NCBI GenBank assembly: GCA_021842465.1
Contig: JAKBZN010000010.1
Span: 1-64,000 of the forward strand
Source: Pseudomonadota bacterium
GTDB taxonomy: Bacteria; Pseudomonadota; Gammaproteobacteria; Burkholderiales; Burkholderiaceae_F
Length of the DNA stretch: 64,000 nucleotides
Direction of reading: 5' to 3'
Positions within the stretch are counted from its first letter, which is position 1; every line of letters begins with the position of its first letter. Below the pieces are notes generated by a model. That model made no database searches and was not told where the DNA came from. It was given only the letters and a program-made list of their open reading frames with translations. This document shows, piece by piece, positions 62,857-64,000 of this stretch. Made by a program: the position numbers and the translations under genes.

Positions 62857-63489
62857 ATGCAAAACCCCTGGCTCGAAATTCCGCTGGAAGATCTGGAAGG
62901 GCACATGTCGCTGCCCGCCGTCGACCAGACCCGATTGGTGGCGGACGGGCTGAAAGAAGCCTTGCGCACGCATCGGCCCGGGTCGGTTGCCGTGGTCGGC
63001 TGCGCAGGCGGCAAGGGGTTGGAAAACATCGATCCTCGGGTGACCCGGCGCGTCGTCGCGATCGACATCAATCCCTCGTATGTCGCCGCGGTTCGGGAGC
63101 GCTTCGGCGGCACGTTGCCGATGCTGGAAACCTATGTGGCGGACGTGCAGGCGACCGAATTGCCCATCGAGCCCGTCGAATTGGTGTACGCGGCGCTCGT
63201 GCTGGAATTCGTCGACGTTGCGCAGGCATTCGACCGCTTGGCGGCGATCTGTGCGCCGGGCGGGGTGCTCGTGACGGTGACGCAGCGTCCGTCCGCGGCG
63301 ATCGCCGCGATCACCCCATCGCCCTTTGCCAGCATGCAATCGCTCGCCTCGTTGTTTCGGTTCGTATCCCGGGATACGCTGAGCGACGCGGCGGCAAGAA
63401 CGTCGCTCATCCTGGTTTCGGAAAACGAGGTGGCGTCGTCCTCCGGAAAGCGATTTGCCGTATGCACATTCCGCCAGCCGGGCGATTGA
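62857..63489 (+). CDS. Class I SAM-dependent methyltransferase
   Basis: The 210-residue protein has a short methyltransferase core: motif I VAVVGCAGGKGLENI, acidic VVAIDINPSYV and LVYAALVLEFVDV. The C-terminal part (VSRDTLSDAAARTSLIL) is strand-rich. The substrate is unknown. It lies 74 bp after the permease and may share its transcript. Confidence 0.8.
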   Translation: MQNPWLEIPLEDLEGHMSLPAVDQTRLVADGLKEALRTHRPGSVAVVGCAGGKGLENIDPRVTRRVVAIDINPSYVAAVRERFGGTLPMLETYVADVQATELPIEPVELVYAALVLEFVDVAQAFDRLAAICAPGGVLVTVTQRPSAAIAAITPSPFASMQSLASLFRFVSRDTLSDAAARTSLILVSENEVASSSGKRFAVCTFRQPGD

Positions 63490-63546
63490 AACCGCGACCG
63501 CCCGGGGCGGATGACGATCTCCGCGAACCGCAGCGCGGAAATCCGG

Positions 63547-64000
63547 TCAGCCGGCCTTGCCGAGTTCCGAGCCGTGCATCGCGTACGCCCAGTCGAGCCA
63601 CTGCGTCAGCGCCACGATGTCGTCCGTCTCCACTGTGGCGCCGCACCAGATCCGCAATCCGGGGGGCGCGTCGCGATACGAGTTGATGTCGTAGGCCACG
63701 CCCTCGGCTTCGAGCGCTGCGGTGATTTTCTTGAACCATGCCGCCTGCGCTTCGGTGGGGACCCCATTCGCCATGTCCCGCGGCAAGCGCAGGCAGACCG
63801 AGGTGGGCGATCGCGTCTCCGGGTCCACCGCCAGGTATTCCACCCAAGGCGTGCGGTCCACCCATTGCCGCAGCGCGTCGGCATTGGCGCGGGTGCGGCG
63901 GGCGAGCCCCGCGGCGCCGCCGATCGAGCGGGCCCAGGCCATCGCATCGAGGACATCCTCGACGCAGAGCATGGACGGCGTGTTGATCGTGTCGCCTTCG
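63547..64000 (-). CDS. serC: Phosphoserine aminotransferase, C-terminal part
   Basis: The frame covers at least 150 residues and runs off the window, so the N-terminus with the PLP Lys is outside. The visible part begins GDTINTPSMLCVEDVLDAM, typical of the about 370-390-residue proteobacterial SerC type, and ends with LRIWCGATVETDDIVALTQW. SerC makes phosphoserine from phosphohydroxypyruvate. The stop codon is at 63547. Confidence 0.88.
   Translation of the reverse strand, partial: EGDTINTPSMLCVEDVLDAMAWARSIGGAAGLARRTRANADALRQWVDRTPWVEYLAVDPETRSPTSVCLRLPRDMANGVPTEAQAAWFKKITAALEAEGVAYDINSYRDAPPGLRIWCGATVETDDIVALTQWLDWAYAMHGSELGKAG

Overview
The window is one stretch of chromosome from a high-GC betaproteobacterium, most likely Burkholderiales-like. 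It holds the replication-origin neighbourhood. Evidence: dnaA-dnaN-gyrB run away from rpmH-rnpA-yidD-yidC; a parS pair sits before mnmG-rsmG-parA-parB; a complete F-type ATP synthase operon (atpIBEFHAGDC) follows; further on come hemE, priA, a ubiE-ubiJ-ubiB cluster and a RegB/RegA redox two-component pair. No rRNA genes are present; one tRNA (Arg, CCG) is.

Layout. 1-8.0 kb: a truncated C-terminus that looks like a transposase, a mosaic repeat locus, an RidA-like protein, an EexN-like lipoprotein, an RNA ligase-like phosphoesterase (ThpR), phosphoglucomutase, an NfeD/slipin membrane pair and a methyltransferase. 8.0-15.6 kb is the accessory part: a lower-GC Hcp-like PEP-CTERM protein, a second EexN-like protein that has lost its lipobox cysteine, a cNMP-binding-like protein, an orphan NifZ, a globin-coupled EAL phosphodiesterase, a peroxiredoxin remnant and a complete IS element lying against the 3' end of gyrB. 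15.7-36 kb is the replication/partition/ATP synthase core. DnaA boxes lie both between dnaN and dnaA and between dnaA and rpmH. rnpA overlaps rpmH, and two parS sites directly precede mnmG.

36-45 kb carries an AsmA-like protein, a cold-shock protein, panB and mnmE (mnmE is not in its common place beside yidC), a tiny histidine-rich secreted protein, a second mosaic repeat locus that supplies the C-terminus of a DUF167 gene, hemE, and priA preceded by another DnaA-box pair. 45-51 kb: tRNA-Arg, DUF2905, a family 25 glycosyltransferase, DUF971-ubiE-ubiJ-ubiB (ubiquinone synthesis) and glmU. 51-64 kb: a third mosaic repeat locus, an S1/P1 nuclease and ROK kinase operon, a Gly-run/Arg-Asp repeat protein, a large lipoprotein, a TonB-dependent receptor with a small cysteine-containing partner, RegA/RegB divergent from an amino acid permease, a methyltransferase and the 3' part of serC running off the window.

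The most unusual observation is the mosaic repeat family at three loci (about 150-468, 40999-41191, 51224-51426). Two conserved arms bracket, or are bracketed by, short tandem repeats that are uniform within a locus but different between loci. I found no clear multi-gene defence or biosynthetic system. The best candidates for unexplained biology are these repeats, the Hcp-like PEP-CTERM protein, and the oxygen/nitrogen-flavoured island around NifZ and the globin-EAL protein.
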